Below are positions 7,761 to 19,486 of a DNA stretch of 20,101 nt, in pieces. Numbering within the stretch: position 1 is the first letter of the stretch; each line of letters begins with the position of its first letter. The DNA is from Phoronis ovalis (Eukaryota > Phoronida > Phoronidae). The notes under the pieces are model-generated. The model saw only the letters and a program-made list of their open reading frames with translations, was not told the origin of the DNA and did no database searches. A program made the position numbers and the translations under genes. Where the stretch lies: assembly GCA_028565635.1 (NCBI GenBank), contig JAOXYB010007456.1, positions 1 to 20,101 on the forward strand, written 5' to 3'.

Positions 7761-10021
7761 GTACCTACAGGTGAATTTATGTGATATATTTTAGAAGATT
7801 GTCCTCAGCATTATATCTCTAAACCAGTTACACACATGATTCCTTAAATGATAGAATGCCTTCAAAATAGAAATTGTATAATGCTTTGTCAAAACAGAAA
7901 TTAAGAGAAATTAAATCACTTTTTTAATTTTGTTGCATTTTTTTCACTTATCAAAGGGAAATATTATTAAGAACATAAGAAATGTATAGATGTTATCATA
8001 CAATATCAGATAGCCTCTAGGTTGGTATTTAAGACATTGCTATCCGGCGTTAAAGCTCTTCATTGTGACATTGAGAATAACAAATTTACTGATGGCTATC
8101 TTTACTACAGGATTTGAAATTAAAACTAATTTGCATAATATGTTATTTATGTGTGGCTTTCAACTTAGGAATGAAAATTTTCCATATCCTTATGTTTATG
8201 ATGTAATTATATAAATACTGATGTGAAATAGTTTTCTGTAATCCGCTTTTTGTTTATTTTTCTGTTCAGGAAAGCAGTTTCTTAGTTCTAAAAGTTTCAG
8301 GTATGTACATATTTTTTAGGGAAACCTACATTTGTTTTTAGAAGATGCAGAAGTATTTCAATTTAAGGCAAATGGTTTCTTTAAACGTTTTATGGATGAT
8401 AAATATTTTTGGCCAGATTCGTATTATATCATTATAGGGTGAATTTGTTGAATATTTTTTTATTACTACCAACAGGATTAGATTTATTGAACCACTCAAG
8501 TCCATCATTGTCATTTCTAAGACAAGGGACTGGTAGCTTTGACTATAAATCCTCTAGATTTTGTTGTTAATTATCATTGTAGTTATAATACATAATGAAA
8601 CCCTATAAACTATGTTATGAAGTTCTGTAAAAATAATAATTAATATGCTCTTAAGATCTAAGATTTCCTCAGTCTGATGCATAAAAAATGTTGACAGTAA
8701 AGAATTTTTCTAAAAATGCTCAAATTTCCAAAAGCTATTAATTTAGATTACTTGCTGAGGTGTCCCTGGTGATCTACTAAATGTGCCATTTATTGTGTAA
8801 TTTAGTATAGAGTTATTAACACTTAATGTCAGTCTAAAGTAATTTGACCTAGTGACTATTTACATTAGGTAGTACTGTTTGTTTTGTAATCAACAGATTG
8901 GCCTATCATTTGAAAACACCTGTATTTGTAAAATGCACTTGCTTGTTATGAGCTAATATTTACATATAACTATAAATGTAAATATTATTGGATTTAAAAT
9001 TTTATATTTGATTTTCTATAATAGTCACTAGATTTGGTAGATGATAGGTAATAATATGTAATTAGCATAATCTTCAAAAATCTGAGGAAAACTGGATTTT
9101 GATTCAAAATAAGTAGCATTTCTAGGTACTTAAGTTCACGATAACATAACAACAATTTTGTGTATTTTATCTTTTATATTGCTATCAATTAAAAAAAACT
9201 AGACTAAGTTTACTTTTGACTGACTGTCTGTAAAACTAATATTTTATGTTTGACTAGTTTGATATGAAATAATATGAGCTTTGAATGCACATTTTATTGA
9301 TAAGCCAAATACACATAAAAGTTAATGTTTGATCATAAAATCATTTGCTTTTAAATCCAATTGTGCATAACATTTATTGTGATTGTGAAAGGACTGCACT
9401 TGGCTCTATTCTATGTTTGTGTTGTCCCATAGAAATAGACTCCATATTTTTATACAATCAACTACATTAGGGACAATACTAAACATTAAGATATCTTAGA
9501 TCTCAATTGAAAACCCATGATATTTTTGATAAAAGCTTTAAACCCATTAACTGTAATAAAACAAATAAAGGCTGTTGTTAATTTTATATTGTTGTGTATT
9601 GGTCTCTAAGCTCTACCAGAAGCTACTAGTGTACCATAAAAGGTGGCCAGTTTTTAAAAGTTAAAATTTGGTATGTTACTTTTGAGATTTTGCATGTAAT
9701 ATGGTGGATTCTAAAGAAGTTAAAAACTGATAAAAATATTCATTTTGATTTTATAATAGTTTTGCAAATTTAAAATGATGAATTAATAGATCACAGGATA
9801 ATTATCAATCTCTCCTCTGTAGCAGAGATCGAGAGACATTTATGAAAAAGTAACAAAACTTTTGAATTTATATCTTTATATGTAGCAAGTGATTAATCAA
9901 TGAAAATACACTATGTACACTATGTATGCACACATGTTTTCTGATGTGTCCCTATGTTGCATTTCAGATTCTTAAAGGATTCAATAAATGTTATTCATAG
10001 TTTGTTTTTTTCATTTACTAG
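7761..10021 (+). other. Putative leader intron of the plus-strand gene
   Basis: AT-rich non-coding sequence with no ORF above chance length. The only structured item I see is the candidate 31-nt leader exon at 8270-8300. Confidence 0.45.
8270..8300 (+). other. Candidate 31-nt non-coding leader exon of the plus-strand gene
   Basis: A strong acceptor (TTTATTTTTCTGTTCAG) is followed 31 nt later by TTTCAG and a GTATGTAC donor. Both signals are among the best in the 3-kb stretch before the first coding exon. The 31 nt contain no ATG. The exon is supported only by splice-site quality. Confidence 0.35.
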
Positions 10022-10141
10022 GTGCTGTCTATGCTGACCTTCAATTGTGAAGAAATGTCCATCTACATGACAAAGCATTCTGTGTCACTATAGTAAACTT
10101 GTGCCAGACTGCACCAGCAATAGAGTGCTAATTTTGTTACC
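10022..10141 (+). other. 5' UTR part of the first coding exon, with an upstream ORF
   Basis: A TTTTTTTCATTTACTAG acceptor ends at 10021. A 20-residue upstream ORF runs from ATG 10031 to TAG 10091-10093, in the same frame as the main start. A second in-frame stop (TAG, 10121-10123) follows. Together these fix the main start at 10142, because the frame cannot extend upstream within this exon. An alternative acceptor ends near 9967. Confidence 0.45.
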
Positions 10142-13100
10142 ATGGCAATGAGATGTACAATGCGACTTGACTATGTGGATGTTGCAACTAAGAGGCTGTA
10201 TAGGAAGCTTGCCAAGGTAAGATATATTTTTTCCAGTAGCAATTATTCACAAACTGACTTTGCTGATAGTAATGAAATTCTACCCACACACACAATTTTG
10301 CTGTTGTTATATATAATTAAATTAACACAATTTTTTTTTTCAGAATCGTCCACTGGGTGATATTGAAGCAAAACACAATTTTGTTATGTCTGAACCAACA
10401 TTAGCTGTGCATCCAATTGATGTGGATTTATATCAAGACAGTGTGAAGCCATACAAAATCTTATCAGCCAATGAAATGATAGAGGATCAACATAGAATTA
10501 TGCATCTGCAAAATAAACAAATGAGGTGAGATATATTTGAATTCCGCACTTTCACAATTTTCATACTGGTGGGATGTGTAGTCATGAAGTACATTTTTGA
10601 TGAGATGGTACAATCTGACATTGCATAAATGTGGCATGTTGGTAAGCTAAATATTATCCATAAGTTATCTCCTTTATTATTTGCTTTTGTATGTTTATTG
10701 TTTTCCTAGAAAAATACATTTCCAATTTTTGCATTGTGCAGAAAATCCTCTTGATATCATTGATCATGCAATTGTTCTCAGTCGTATTAGTGATATTAAC
10801 TCAAAAAAAATAAACTGTTACAAAACACAGCAGAAACACAGAAATTATTATATAAAGTTTTTAAAATCAAGACAAAAAAGTAAAATTAATAGAAGACAAA
10901 GGGGGTGTAGATAACAACTTGACATCCATTTGTCATTTCAGCATAATGCACTTAAATGCATATTATTGAGTGTTTTTCATCTTAGGTTTTTATGCTGCAG
11001 ATAAATGCATAGTTTTGAACTACTATAGCTGCCCAGTAACCAACTTCATTAATGTCTGTAATAATGAAGCTGGTTACTAGACAGCTTTAGTAACTGTATC
11101 GTTGTTTACCTGTATGTTTATGTGAAACATTAATACACAAAATATTATATGGCATTTGTGTTGTTATTATTTTGGTTTTAAATACTGTGAGAAACTGAGA
11201 AAGACAGCCTTTTAACAGTGTACTTTTTATTGTTACCTTTCCCTTCACTAGCAAAAAGATGATCGATGATTATCTGCAAGGGTGAGTCATGCACCAAGTA
11301 CAACTAATATAGCGCATGTAGCCTGGCCTGTCACAACCCTGTAGCTAGTAGACTTACAACATAACACAAACCTAACACAGCCCTGGACAAATATGCCTTG
11401 TCTTATCCAATATACTAGTTAACTAACAAATATTACATTGTTACACCAATTTGTGAAGTGCATGTTGGAATAGCTTCCTAATTTCCCCTAAATCATGGTA
11501 TGGGATACATGATTATGAATTTTATTAACACTGATTAAATGACAATTGCTTTTGTTATAATTTTTGTAGTATAACATTGTTATTTCTGTTTTAACATTTG
11601 ATTATTGTTTCTAAATAAGGAGAAAAAAATGTCCTTTTAATTGTGTTACTTACATACATTTTTCTGTGCTATATTGATCCCAATTCATTTTAATCATTAT
11701 CTAGAATAATTAATAACAACATTCTTGTGTTTTTATTTGCATATGTTGCTGATATATGCAATAGCCAGATAACAGAATTCAGGTTTTGATGGTAAAGCTA
11801 CCAGCATTTACAAACATAAGCATTGAATTGTTTTAAAACAAATTAACTGCTACTTTTAATGTTTTCTGCTTTGTTATTTACAAAGTATTGTTATGTAATT
11901 TTGTGAAATAAGACTTTTTAAACTATAGATTTTTTATCATACATGGAATTCAAAAGTTTTAGCAATGTTTTATTTTTTCTTGGTTCATTAGATTTTCTTG
12001 ATTAACTTTTGTAGCTGATAACAAATGTTAATATATTTTATAGGGACACAGTTTCTGCCCCAGCGAAGAGAGCTGGTCTGTATGCAAGTGACAGAAGACC
12101 AAAATCTAGCAAACGGAACATTGGTGTAAACTTAACTAGTAAGAATAATACTTTATAAGATGGACATTAAGTAACTATTGTAAAATCATTATATATTCAC
12201 TAAATGGTGCTTAATAACACTTTAAATATTCCAGTCCAAACAAGAATATTTGAATTATGTATTAAAAGTGTATGCCATTGTTTGAGGTAACATGCAAACT
12301 TGGGTACTTATTTAGTTTGCTAAATGAAAATGTAAAACAATTTGATAATAACTTTAGATACTTTTTTGATAAAAAGTTACCAGCTATTAAAAAGTTTCCT
12401 TTATAAATGTTATTATTGTGTTGTCTAAGAAAATAGTCTCGAATGAGAAACAAAAGGCATTTCCAATGACAAAAAATATCATTTTCCCCAGTAACAATCT
12501 GTCTTATAATTGTTATCAATTATATTAAAATACCTATTGTTATGAAACAATCTTAAAGTAAACACATCTCAAATGACATAAAACATATAATATCCTACTT
12601 CAATGTTTATAAAATCCTATCTTCATTCACTGCTCACAATACCAACTAAAGTAATGTTAAGAAATGGGTCTTATTGCATGCATATAATATGTGTATATAC
12701 CTGTGTGTTATAGTAACTGGTACGGGAACAAGTGACAGACCTACGTCCTCACCAGAAAGATCTGTAAGAAAATCAGCTACAACACGCAAGAAGAGACCAA
12801 ATACTACAGGTAGTATAATTTATTGAGTATTTATATAGAAATTTTTGTCATGATTACATCAAGTTAAAAATGAATGCTGTAATTACATTATATATTTGAT
12901 ACTGTTTCCTGATATGTCAACACTATTTGTGACTGAATAATGGAAAAGATGTGAATGATGAGTTTATGTAATATCAAGATGGAGATCAGTTAACCCATGT
13001 ACTGAGTATATATATTTTATTCAAGTATTAATTGTCAGTATTCTTTCTGAATTCAGTTGGAATTTAAAACCAATGAAGTTTTGTATCTTAGATATAACTA

Positions 13101-16100
13101 AAAGACTTAGTTATTTATTTTACCATACAATAATGATTATATTCATTAACACATTCAAATTCAGTTTAATTTTACATTTTTTTCTAATTTCCAGTTGATT
13201 TAAATCTGTTAAGGTAACAATCATGCATGTTTTGTTTTATTACTAGTAACACTACCCTCTCTTGATTATAAAGGTAAATGGTTTGTAGAAAATGAGTCAC
13301 TTCCTGGAAACTGCATAATTATATCTTATTTTAATGCTGAAAATTTACTTCACTATATATGTGTTAAGAATTTGGAGCGATTTATTTTTTGCATGTTTTG
13401 TTGCATGAAGCAGCCGTATTATATATTTGATACTGTTTGCCTGACACCTTAATAAGCTGCATGCTGGTGAATCTCTGCACGATTATGCCTTGTCACAAAT
13501 CAACAAACCTTAAATCACATAGCTCGATCCAACTTCCGGTGTTGATTGTTTTTACGTGTTATATACTATGCAAAGATTTTCTGTGGTGAGATGTAAAAAA
13601 TCTGTGGTGAAAAGTAAAAACTGATTTCTGGACATTGACCTTCATCAGGCTGTTTCAAAGTCTTCTCTCTTTAAAGGATCATTTTATCTCTATAAGCACA
13701 GTGGAAGTTATATCTAATGTGATTATGCAGTTGTGTTTATTTTTGTCTTGTTTAGAAGAATTTTACATTATTTTCATTGATTTACTGACATTTAATTGTA
13801 CTGATTATTAGATGTAACTTGTTGAGTTTATTCAATACTGATAAATGCATGTATATTTGCAAAACTTTCTGCCCAGTGATTTTTTAAAAATGTTGTAAAA
13901 AGCCCTAGTTCTTAAATATGTCAAAATAATATGCAAGATTTCAGGTTGCCTAAAGCATATTACTAGTAAATTTAACATGATACAGTGGGATAGCAACATA
14001 AGCATTTGTATGGAAATGGCAGGTTTATTTTCATTGTTTTTTATTAGAAAATTTGCATAATTAGAATTTTGTTTTTGCATGTTTTCTTTTGTAATAGATG
14101 TTTAACATGAAACTGAAATTTAGATTTATTAGTGAACTGAAATGAAACTTAAATGGTAAAACTTTGGTTCAACGGTTTTAATTGATTTCACAGGAAATGT
14201 TAAAGTGGCTAGATCAGATTTTATGACAATAAAAGTCGACCCTGAAATAGTCAAGTCAACTCGCAAGTACCAGAGCACAACAGACGAAATTCGTCGAAAA
14301 TTTGAAGAGGTTCACAATATAAGTGAAGGGATATATGCTCGTGGAAAAAAGCAGCCATGTGCTGCAATGCCAGGATCAGCTGACAGTTCAGAGCAGTGGC
14401 TGACATTTGGTGGTGGTAGTGTAGAGGAATCTGCTGGAGGTGTCATTGATGCATTTACTAGTAAGTAACAGAAATTCTAGCAAAATGCACAGTTCATAAT
14501 ATCACACACTGTGCAATTCATTGCATAGAGAACAAATTTTATCAGCACTCTGATTAATGAAGGGAAAGTTTTTTTGCCGTAAAGTGTTCACCTATTTCGT
14601 TTTTCTATTTTATAGATTAACTGTGTATTTAAATGTCTAAATTTGTGTTACACTGAAAAGTTAACTAAAACTTTACTTTAGGCATTTAACTGTTTATGTG
14701 CAATTGAAACAAAAATAAAATCGTTTATCTTCTGAGTTCAAAACAAAATAATTAATAAAAATAATTATCTAGCAGTCACCAGTTATGGACAAGTAACTGT
14801 ACATTTTTGAGAATATAAGGCATTGTTATTTTAGTAACTGAATTTGTTTTTATGCTAAAAAGATATTTTTGATGTAATTATTCAGATGTAATTCATAAAA
14901 TTTATATATCCTAGCTTTAAAGGTTGCTTCATGTGATGAGATTCATTTGTGGCACTTGTGACAAAAATCTTGCAAAGAAGCCTTATAATATATTATTCTA
15001 AAGAGAAACAGTTTTTGACACATTTACCATGATTGATATACCTTGAATGATACAGTGAAATAAGTTAGTATGCAGCTTGTATGCTATGCTTGAGAATATT
15101 AATTTTCAGTTGTTGTTAGTGAATAATATTCTACTGTAATTTATAGATATGAAGGAACCAGAGGAGTACTATATTGTTGATGGAAATCATGGTAGCCATC
15201 TTGCCAAGAAGATTCAGTTTGGAGATAAACTACGCATTGGTAAAAATGGTATTGTGCATGCAACAGATCTTAAAATTAAGAAAGAAAATGATAAGTAAGT
15301 AACTTGTATTCAATGAGGACATTGTTGAAATAATACTATATTAAAAGCAACAATAAGTGTTATTTAAACACTTTTGTGACTAAATGCAGCTAGAAAGATA
15401 GGGATTGCCTCTGTTTGACTTTCCTGTGTTGACACTGCCTATATGCTCGAATTTATGAAATGAAATATGAAGAACTTTTACTTAAAATAAAAGAAAGATT
15501 TGTACTAATTTTTGAAGTTAATATAAGAATTTGAAAAAAAAGATTTCTGTAATGAATTTTCAGAAGTGTGTGTGAATTATATTTTTCAGGATATGAAACC
15601 CAAGAAATGAGGCTATATAAATTGCTAAATTATTTGAATTGAGAAGTTAATTGTTTTGTTATTTATTACACAGGCAATGATGCTTGGGAGTCGGATCTAC
15701 AAATATCAGAGTTTGTTATTTAATGCTAATAAAAAGTAAATATGGATTTACATAAAATATGTGACTTTAAAGGCATCTCAGTGGTTATCATATTTCTGTG
15801 CTAAGTGATTTACTAGAAAAGTGCATTTCTCACATGGGTCCTAAACCTGGGGCCTAAAGATTACTAAGAAAATTTAAGAAATGTACGATACTTATAGCTT
15901 GTTTTCCTTTAGTTACCCCTCTTCAGGCTTTACTTATTGACATCCATTACTGCTTTTATTTTCAGTTTTTTTATTGATGAACTAATAGAAGAATATGAAG
16001 AATATGAACCTCAAAAGCAAATTGTGCCACTTTGTTGGGATGATCAGATGGCTTGGGAAAGTGCTAAAGTTATTAAATCTTCAGGCCCTAAAGAATATAA

Positions 16101-18029
16101 GCCAAAACCAGTAAGATTTTTTTTTACATGTTTTTGCAAGTTTTTTAAAAAGATACTTTTGGGTACATGTCTTTGAGTATTCCCATTAATATGTACATTT
16201 TATGTATAAATTGTTACATCCTTCTGAATGGATTAGTTGACAAATTCTTAAAGTTATAATCAATCAGTACATATACTTTGTGATTATTCAAAAATATTAA
16301 ATTTTGGTAAAGCTATTTTCTTATGAATTTTGTAAAAAAAATTCAAACCAAGTAAGATTAATTTGTTCATTTTTTTTAGAATCTTTGTGAATCACATCCA
16401 ATCAAATTTGAAAAGTTAATAAAAGATGATTCCACAAGGCTAAAAAGTTCACAAAAAGGCCGATATCGTGTAAAATCTGGTAAGAAGGGTAGAAAAGATT
16501 TATTAGGAGAAGAAGCCAGCATGGTTGAAATAACTATAGATAATATAGATAATGATGGAATCAGTGACTGTCCAAGTGCTGAAACATATGAAGAAATTGT
16601 CGACAGAGCAGTACTGTCATCTAGAGAAAGTAACAGAAAACATAGTCCAAAGCATCACTTAAAGACATATCAATATCCCCGATGGCAAGAAAATGAGCAG
16701 TTTGATAATACATCACCCAGAGATTGCTTTAGGAGTGCAAGTAAACTTAGCATGACAGAGAGTACGGTAAATGCCGCCGCAGAAATGCGTCAGTATATAC
16801 AGCGACAAGTGTCTACTCCAATGCATCGCAGTAGCGATCCAGAATTAAGTATAGTTGCACCAGGGCAGAAAGACAAACAAATAACTGGTGAGATAGACAG
16901 ATCACCAACTCCTATTCGGCCTACTGCAGCTAGTCCTTTGCATAAAACAAATGCACGCACTGGTGCTAGTATTAGTGTAAATGGTCAACAAACTGATAAG
17001 GAATATATAAAAATTACTACCTCATTAAAAACTCCAGTATATTCTAACCAAAATCTAAAACCTCGTATGCCATCTTCAAGGACTACTAGTCATATTGCCA
17101 TATCTCATATTGAGGAAATGAATAGAAATTATTATGATCCAAATCGCTTGGACTTGGACAATACTTTCATGGAAAATTATATTGATATGTATGACAAAGA
17201 ACAACAACGTCCTTACAGTAGATTTAGCATGGCAGCTACACGGTCTGATGCATCGGCAAGGTTGAGAGCTAATACACCTGTGGAATCATATGCTTCATCG
17301 GGACAAAAAATGTCAAGACTTCGTCCTCATGTATCAGTAAACATACCAACAGCAGGAATAAGTGGGGCATCTTCAGACATTAACTCGATGTCCGACTTTC
17401 AAGAATTTGAAAATCAACCTACACAAATGATTGGTGGGCATCATGCTCCAATTCCAGAAGAACCAAGCACATATATGACTCGTTTTAAAGGACAGAGTAG
17501 GTTTCGTCCTACTAGCGCTAGAAGTGGTGCTTCCAGTCGTGCATTTAGCCGACCAGATAGTGCATATAGCGCTCAAACTTTACCATCTAGTGGTGATTAC
17601 ATGAGCAGGCCTAGCACTGCCGCATCACTGAGAAGTGATATTGACTCAAATGACTTGGGTTCTTCCTCTCAAAGCAGGAGAGTACTTAACGCACAAGTGG
17701 ACGATGTCACTTCCATGTTGGATGACACTGGTATTGGAAGTAGTCAAACAAATACTGATCCCAATAATAATAATAATGCTGACATCTTAGATAACCAAAC
17801 AGTAGTTTCACCAGAGACAGAAAAATTATTAGAATCTGTCAGTACTAGACAGGATGAAAAATCTGGTGAAATTCAAAAAATTTTTGATGAAAAACAAAAA
17901 CAAGAACCTGTTGATCCTGAAACAGAATTAAAAATTCTTCGAGATCAAATCAAAAAGGATTTGAATGATACCCAAAAGACAACTGAACTAGACATTCAGA
18001 ATTTGCACCTAAAACAAGGAAATTTTTAA
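10142..18029 (+). CDS. Uncharacterised 904-residue Ser/Arg-rich protein with C-terminal coiled coil, ten coding exons
   Basis: Exons 10142-10216, 10344-10525, 11252-11281, 12044-12138, 12714-12809, 13247-13273, 14194-14460, 15147-15294, 15966-16110 and 16380-18029 join in one frame (2715 nt including TAA), all with GT-AG introns. The start has an ACCATGG context and in-frame stops upstream. Residues 1-96 look folded (LDYVDVATKRLYRKLAK, then IEDQHRIMHLQNKQM). Residues 97-170 are basic and Ser/Thr-rich. Residues 170-257 include a charged helical stretch (EIRRKFEEVHNIS). Residues 258-355 hold a compact block with YYIVDGNHG, GDKLRIGKNG and a very acidic ELIEEYEEYE. Residues 356 to about 830 are low-complexity and Ser/Arg/Pro-rich, with three R-P-x-S/T-A motifs (R731, R746, R765) and a five-Asn run (817-821). 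About 836-901 is Lys/Glu/Gln-rich and probably a coiled coil. There is no signal peptide or membrane segment. I do not recognise the family. The gene model is well supported; the function is unknown. Confidence 0.8.
10526..11251 (+). other. Intron 2 of the plus-strand gene, contains a hairpin
   Basis: GTGAGATA donor and a CCCTTCACTAG acceptor. An open frame at 10681-10914 has Lys/Asn-rich AT-type composition and no homology I recognise, so I treat it as chance. The hairpin at 11021-11092 is described separately. Confidence 0.6.
11021..11092. repeat. 72-nt imperfect inverted repeat (pre-miRNA-sized hairpin or mini-MITE)
   Basis: The core arms 11027-11051 and 11062-11086 are 25 nt each with three mismatches and a 10-nt loop. 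Beyond one T:T mismatch the pairing continues for five more bases on each side, giving a 31-pair stem with four mismatches. The stem includes GTAACCA and TTCATTA. It is intronic, in the transcribed orientation of the plus-strand gene. Sequence alone does not separate a miRNA precursor from a small MITE. Confidence 0.6.
11282..12043 (+). other. Intron 3 of the plus-strand gene
   Basis: AT-rich, with a GTGAGTC donor and a TATTTTATAG acceptor. Apart from ordinary AT-rich runs I see nothing in it. Confidence 0.6.
12139..12713 (+). other. Intron 4 of the plus-strand gene
   Basis: GTAAGAATA donor and a TGTGTGTTATAG acceptor. The minus-strand open frame at 12262-12519 is AT-type and has no recognisable domain. 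Nothing else is seen. Confidence 0.6.
12887..13444. repeat. 25-26 bp duplicated segment 531 bp apart
   Basis: ATTATATATTTGATACTGTTT followed by CCTGA (12887-12912) recurs at 13418-13444 with one inserted base. The copies lie in the introns on either side of the 27-nt microexon, so the duplication brackets that exon. Confidence 0.7.
13247..13273 (+). CDS. 27-nt coding microexon in the plus-strand gene
   Basis: This exon adds nine codons around TLPSLDYK. A TTTTGTTTTATTACTAG acceptor precedes it and AAAG with a GTAAAT donor follows. Both introns are phase 1, so including or skipping it preserves the frame between 12809 and 14194. No stop arises either way, so the genomic sequence alone cannot say whether it is constitutive. 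Confidence 0.6.
13274..14193 (+). other. Intron after the 27-nt microexon
   Basis: It holds a 21-bp tandem duplication at 13580-13621 (unit TCTGTGGTGAGATGTAAAAA plus A; second copy with two or three changes) inside a slightly GC-richer patch at about 13400-13680, which may be an old repeat insertion. The minus-strand open frame at 13832-14080 looks like chance. Confidence 0.55.
14461..15146 (+). other. Intron between the seventh and eighth coding exons
   Basis: GTAAGTAA donor and a TAATTTATAG acceptor. AT-rich, with no structure noted. Confidence 0.6.
15295..15965 (+). other. Intron between the eighth and ninth coding exons
   Basis: GTAAGTAA donor and a GCTTTTATTTTCAG acceptor. AT-rich, with no structure noted. 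Confidence 0.6.
17763..17777 (+). repeat. (AAT)5 trinucleotide run within the coding exon
   Basis: Five consecutive AAT codons encode Asn 817-821 in the disordered region of the 904-residue protein. A run like this may vary in length between individuals. Confidence 0.9.
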
Positions 18030-19085
18030 CATGATAATTTATAACTTGAGAAATTTAATATCTTATTATCCGACAGTAACTTACTATACTGTACTATTCA
18101 ATATACCCAAATCGAACTAATTTTGAACATTCCTCACTCTATAAGCAGACTTTGATAAATTATTAAATATGATTTTATTTTTGTGGTATATATTCTTGCT
18201 CATTTTCAGAGATGTTTTTTTTTCTTAAAAAATCTGTAATTGTGCACAGCTTGTGAGTTTTGTACACCTACTTGGTGTAACATCTGTGATCATTTATCTA
18301 CACTACACTATCTACACAAAATTAAGTTGTTTTATATGTGACATGATCTAGTATTTTGCCAGTATAACAGCAAACATGCATTTATAGCTATTTGTGCTTT
18401 CAGCAGAACATTTTAATATGATTTTTTTATAAAATAATGATTTTATTATAATAGCATTTTTTCTATTTTTGCCAAAACAATGAGGTGCCAGTTTTGCTCA
18501 TTAACACAAGTGCCTTTTAAATGTAGTATTTTGCCATGTTTTTATTTTGTGAGCTGTAGCTGGTAATGAAACACATGTATTTTATTTATAAAGCAGTTTT
18601 TTTGGGTGTAGTGGCATAGAAGCTACCTTATACAACAATCACACATTTTGCACAATCATCAATTCTTATGCAAATGCATAATTTCATCAGCTGCTATGAC
18701 ACTCGGGACTTTCTTAGCTCCATAGAAAGAATTATTAACATAATGAATTAATCATTTGATTACATATTTATTCAGTGAGCTAATTTAAATTCAGTATAAA
18801 AGGGTCAAAAATAGAAATAGCTCATCAAGGTCTTGTGAGAGACTAAAAACTGCTTCACTTGAAAGCAAGGTTCAATTTAGACTAAATTTATATTTGATTA
18901 TTGATTTCTCTTCTGTTATCAAATTAAATGTATATCGCAAATTCTGTAGTGGCTCAAACAATAGTAAAATGAAGATTAACTCATCCAGCAAAGATATATT
19001 GGAGGTCGGAATTGAGTTGAACATGCATTTAGCATTTTAAAAAATTAATTGTTTTTACTACTACATCCCATAATTAATAAATAAA
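18030..19085 (+). other. 3' UTR of the plus-strand gene with two possible poly(A) sites
   Basis: After the TAA the sequence is AT-rich with no convincing ORF. ATTAAA at 18162-18167 is followed by a T/GT-rich stretch (TTTTTGTGGTATAT) and would give a short UTR of about 150 nt. Overlapping AATAAA signals at 19076-19085 would give about 1.05 kb. Several ATTTA pentamers lie between them. I cannot tell which site is used. Confidence 0.45.
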
Positions 19086-19333
19086 CAAAATCTGCTTTCA
19101 GAAAAAATGTTCTTGTAAAAACCTAAAGTAAAGTTAAATCAGCAACATCACATAGTGTATAGTGTATTTTAAAATATTTAACAAAAGTGTAAGGATATTA
19201 AACATGGAATACAATGTTATGTCCAGCTGTCACTTGACACCATTAGGAATGTGGTTGGAAGAGCTGTATGTGCAGGGGTTATGTCAAAACATATTATGGC
19301 ACTGTATTAGTCTATTATGAATATCACAGGATT

Positions 19334-19486
19334 TCAACCTGGCACATACACTGCACTTAAAACACCAGATATTTTTGTGGTTCGGCTGTACTCAGTTATT
19401 GCCGAATACCAGCCTGCTACATTTTTTTCCTGGTGGCATTTCAAAATAGTTTCTATTACTTTTTCGGCATCAGCAGTTAATTGTTT
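19334..19486 (-). CDS. Weak candidate 3'-terminal exon of another minus-strand gene
   Basis: On the minus strand an open frame of 50 codons runs from an AG acceptor (GCTGCTAG, ending at 19487) to TGA at 19336-19334. It begins KQLTADAEKVIETILKCHQE and has a plausible mixed composition (AGWYSAITEYSR). The local GC content is higher than in the surroundings. The pyrimidine tract is poor, and I found no upstream exon in a compatible phase. I do not recognise the product; it could be chance. Confidence 0.25.
   Translation of the reverse strand, partial: KQLTADAEKVIETILKCHQEKNVAGWYSAITEYSRTTKISGVLSAVYVPG

Noticed and set aside
10681-10914. 77-codon plus-strand open frame between coding exons
   Set aside because: Lys/Asn/Ile-rich, no good donor at its end in the needed phase, and the flanking exons already join in frame.
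17373-17576. 67-codon minus-strand frame inside the last coding exon
   Set aside because: Shadow of the 904-residue protein's frame; low complexity on the opposite strand.
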